From an uncultured Clostridium sp. (GTDB taxonomy: Bacteria; Bacillota; Clostridia; Clostridiales; Clostridiaceae): a stretch of 64,000 nt of DNA. Made by a program: the position numbers and the translations under genes. Location: NCBI GenBank assembly GCA_900547475.1, contig URGW01000018.1, positions 8,698 to 72,697 on the forward strand. The letters run 5' to 3'. The notes beneath the pieces were generated by a model. It made no database searches. It was given only the letters and a program-made list of their open reading frames with translations, and was not told the DNA's origin. Of this stretch, positions 62,453 through 64,000 are shown piece after piece; the stretch's first letter is position 1, and each line of letters opens with the position of its first letter.

Positions 62453-62590
62453 AACTTAAAACAAATATAAATTTCGACCAACAAAAATACATAAAAGACC
62501 AACTTAATCAGTTGCTTTACATTATATATATTTGTTGCCTATATTTCTATACTTATATGTTAACATCTATTTGACCTAATGTAAATACAA

Positions 62591-63175
62591 TTAAGCAACT
62601 TTATTTTCTATTCTTCTCATTACATTTTCTCTAGCTTTTTGAATTAACTCTTCTTCAACATTATCTAACTTTTCATTAGGACTATATTCTCCGAACAATA
62701 CTTCTTCTGCAACTCTTCTATTAATTAAAGCTTCATTAATATCCTCAAAGTATCCTAAATGAATTGTTAAATTATTATATTTTATTTTTGCTCTCCACTT
62801 CTTATTAATCTTATGAAAGCTTACCCCTGGAATTCCTGAAGTATTGTCTACTCTTATGCTTTTGTTAAAACTATTTTCTTTATAACTACATATTCTTAAA
62901 TTCGATTTTCTATTATCTAATGGATTTCTATTTATATGATCTACTACTAAATTACTATTATTTATAATCATAATATATCTATGTAACTTTACCATTTTGC
63001 CTTTTATTCTTGTTTGTATGTATTGGCTATCTTTATTTTTTGCATAATGCCATGTTAATTTACTACACTTTTCTAAGTCATCATTATCTATTTTAACTCT
63101 TATTATTCCATAAACCTTGCTCTCTATTATCATTTCAGCATAATTATCATTTATTATATACTTGTTTCCTTTCAT
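62591..63175 (-). CDS. HNH endonuclease with AP2-like domain
   Basis: 194 residues, ATG 63175 behind TAGGAGGTAAGGT. HNH core: LHRYIMI then VVDHINRNPLDNRKSNLRICS (residues ~64-95), followed by a C-terminal AP2-like DNA-binding domain (SGIPGVSFHKINKKWRAKIKY, residues ~112-140). Free-standing homing-type endonucleases of this class are mobile and are often found in phages. A broken second copy of its first codons lies at 58,084. Confidence 0.85.
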   Translation of the reverse strand: MKGNKYIINDNYAEMIIESKVYGIIRVKIDNDDLEKCSKLTWHYAKNKDSQYIQTRIKGKMVKLHRYIMIINNSNLVVDHINRNPLDNRKSNLRICSYKENSFNKSIRVDNTSGIPGVSFHKINKKWRAKIKYNNLTIHLGYFEDINEALINRRVAEEVLFGEYSPNEKLDNVEEELIQKARENVMRRIENKVA

Positions 63176-63189
63176 ACCTTACCTCCTAA

Positions 63190-63243
63190 AAATAAAAAAA
63201 ATAAGGATTAACAAACCGACACTAAGTCTCTCTGTTAATCCCT
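63190..63243 (-). terminator. Terminator-like hairpin in HNH leader
   Basis: Minus strand GGATTAAC ... GTTAATCC followed by TTATTTTTTTTATTTTT and, at once, the HNH ribosome site. Homologous to the hairpin at 58,421. It may attenuate read-through into the HNH gene. Confidence 0.6.
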
Positions 63244-63331
63244 AATCCCCAACCTTTGGAAAACTAATCCTTTTAAAATTCCTGTTTTATTATTTTTATA
63301 TATTCATAATAATTTTGAATTGCGCACTAAA

Positions 63332-63367
63332 AAATACCGCATATTAATTTTGAGCAATACGGTATTT
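63332..63367 (-). terminator. Cassette-type hairpin terminator (repeat A, copy 4)
   Basis: AAATACCG ... CGGTATTT; on the minus strand TTTTTTAG follows. Lies 30 bases after the stop of the 127-residue gene. Confidence 0.8.
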
Positions 63368-63396
63368 CTATTATTTAATATTTAGTTTTTATTTAA

Positions 63397-63780
63397 CTAA
63401 ATTTTCTTTATCTGATAATAAATCATATTTATTACAAATTTATTATTATTGTATAGATCATAATAAATACTATTTGACTCATGTCTTATTTTATAATTAT
63501 TTCCTTTATAAGTTTTAATTGTTTTATCTATAGTTTTGCTTAAATCATAAATATATTTTATCTTTTTCCCATTAAATTCTATTATTTTAAATGATGGCTC
63601 ACCTTCTAATGTATATTTCTCAATAATTATTTTTGATGGATAATTTAGATCTATATTTTCAAAAAAATCACGTATTGGTATATCATTATCAACTATACCA
63701 CTTGAATCTATTACGGAGTTAATAGTCATATATCCTGTATCCCTTAAAGCAAAATATTCATGAGGTTTTTCATTATTCAT
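63397..63780 (-). CDS. Small protein of unknown family
   Basis: 127 residues, ATG 63780, weak GGAGCTG ribosome site. Acidic middle (DSSGIVDNDIPIRDFFENID) and beta-rich second half with KIIEFNGKKIKYIYDL. No signal peptide. Not recognised; shares the repeat A terminator with the other cassette genes. Confidence 0.65.
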   Translation of the reverse strand: MNNEKPHEYFALRDTGYMTINSVIDSSGIVDNDIPIRDFFENIDLNYPSKIIIEKYTLEGEPSFKIIEFNGKKIKYIYDLSKTIDKTIKTYKGNNYKIRHESNSIYYDLYNNNKFVINMIYYQIKKI

Positions 63781-63840
63781 AACAGCTCCTATAATATTAT
63801 AATTATTTCAATATTTATTATATTATATATTATTTTTAAG

Positions 63841-63883
63841 GGGCTGTATCATATTGAATTTATAAATTCAATATAGATACGGC
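63841..63883. terminator. Long hairpin at window end
   Basis: GGCTGTATC-ATATTGAATT-tata-AATTCAATAT-aGATACGGCC: about nineteen pairs, T-rich tails on both sides. The remaining bases to 64,000 contain no gene; a second small hairpin (GAAGGTCA...TGACTTTC) is at 63,964-63,983. Confidence 0.65.
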
Positions 63884-64000
63884 CTATTTTAATATTTTTT
63901 ATTATTATTCATATTTTTTTGTGCATATATTTCCATTTTATTTATTTAAAGATACAACAAAAAGAAGGTCAATACTGACTTTCTATAATATTCCTATTTT

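Noticed and set aside
63190..63243. Integron attC-like site
   Set aside because: Stem resembles GTTAATCC/GGATTAAC, but the attC core RYYYAAC/GTTRRRY is not met and no integron integrase is present.
1..64000. CRISPR arrays, tRNA and rRNA genes, insertion-sequence transposases
   Set aside because: None seen by eye: no regularly spaced repeat-spacer units, no cloverleaf with conserved T-loop sequence, and no DDE or HUH transposase among the products. A covariance search could reveal small RNAs I have missed.

Overview
The window is strongly AT-rich, with genes packed mainly on the minus strand, Shine-Dalgarno sequences of the AGGAGG type, many U-tailed hairpin terminators and sporulation genes (spoIIM, ytfJ, CotF-like coat proteins, a spo0A fragment). 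This points to a Clostridium sensu stricto, in the broad neighbourhood of C. perfringens and C. tertium; the species cannot be settled from the sequence alone.

Region 1 (1 to about 27,160) is most of a siphovirus-type prophage; its left end, with lysis genes, lies outside the window. From right to left: a large serine integrase and a CI-like repressor on the plus strand; then, on the minus strand, a Cro-like gene, an antirepressor, small early genes including a Spo0E-like phosphatase-domain protein, YqaJ exonuclease and RecT, a DnaD-like initiator and DnaC-like loader, a DUF1064 nuclease-like gene, an ArpU-type late regulator, terminases, portal, MuF, scaffold, capsid, head-tail connectors, tail tube, a frameshifted chaperone pair, tape measure, Dit and the start of Tal. 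Three genes that are not virion or replication genes sit between the replication and packaging modules: a PIN-domain protein, a HEPN-like protein and a DUF4062 protein. They look like superinfection or defence cargo. The prophage interrupts the 5' end of a flavin oxidoreductase gene whose first codons survive at 27,192.

Region 2 (27,189 to 48,600) is ordinary chromosome: an FAD/Fe-S electron-transfer protein, an amino-acid permease, Nudix hydrolase, two D-Ala-D-Ala carboxypeptidases, ytfI/ytfJ-like genes, scpA-scpB, a metal-homeostasis cluster (TIGR03943 protein, permease, two COG0523 GTPases), mgsA, an alkyladenine glycosylase, SPFH and PspA stress proteins, and the spoIIM-xerD-deoB-pdp-dacF set. 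The XerD homologue has lost three catalytic residues.

Region 3 (48,655 to 57,741) encodes two very large secreted glycosidases: a GH20 enzyme with a cohesin domain and an LPKTG cell-wall anchor, and a GH2 beta-galactosidase ending in a dockerin. They probably assemble on the cell surface to degrade mucin-type or milk-type glycans.

Region 4 (57,742 to 64,000) is a mosaic of small genes (coat proteins, DUF6440, ClbS/DfsB-like, HNH-AP2 endonuclease) and broken pieces of genes (spo0A, spoIIM, an HNH copy, CPBP protease, DUF6019, aldo/keto reductase). Several small genes here, and the PIN gene inside the prophage, share the same upstream repeat and the same downstream hairpin. This repeat-bounded gene-cassette pattern is the most unusual structure in the window.
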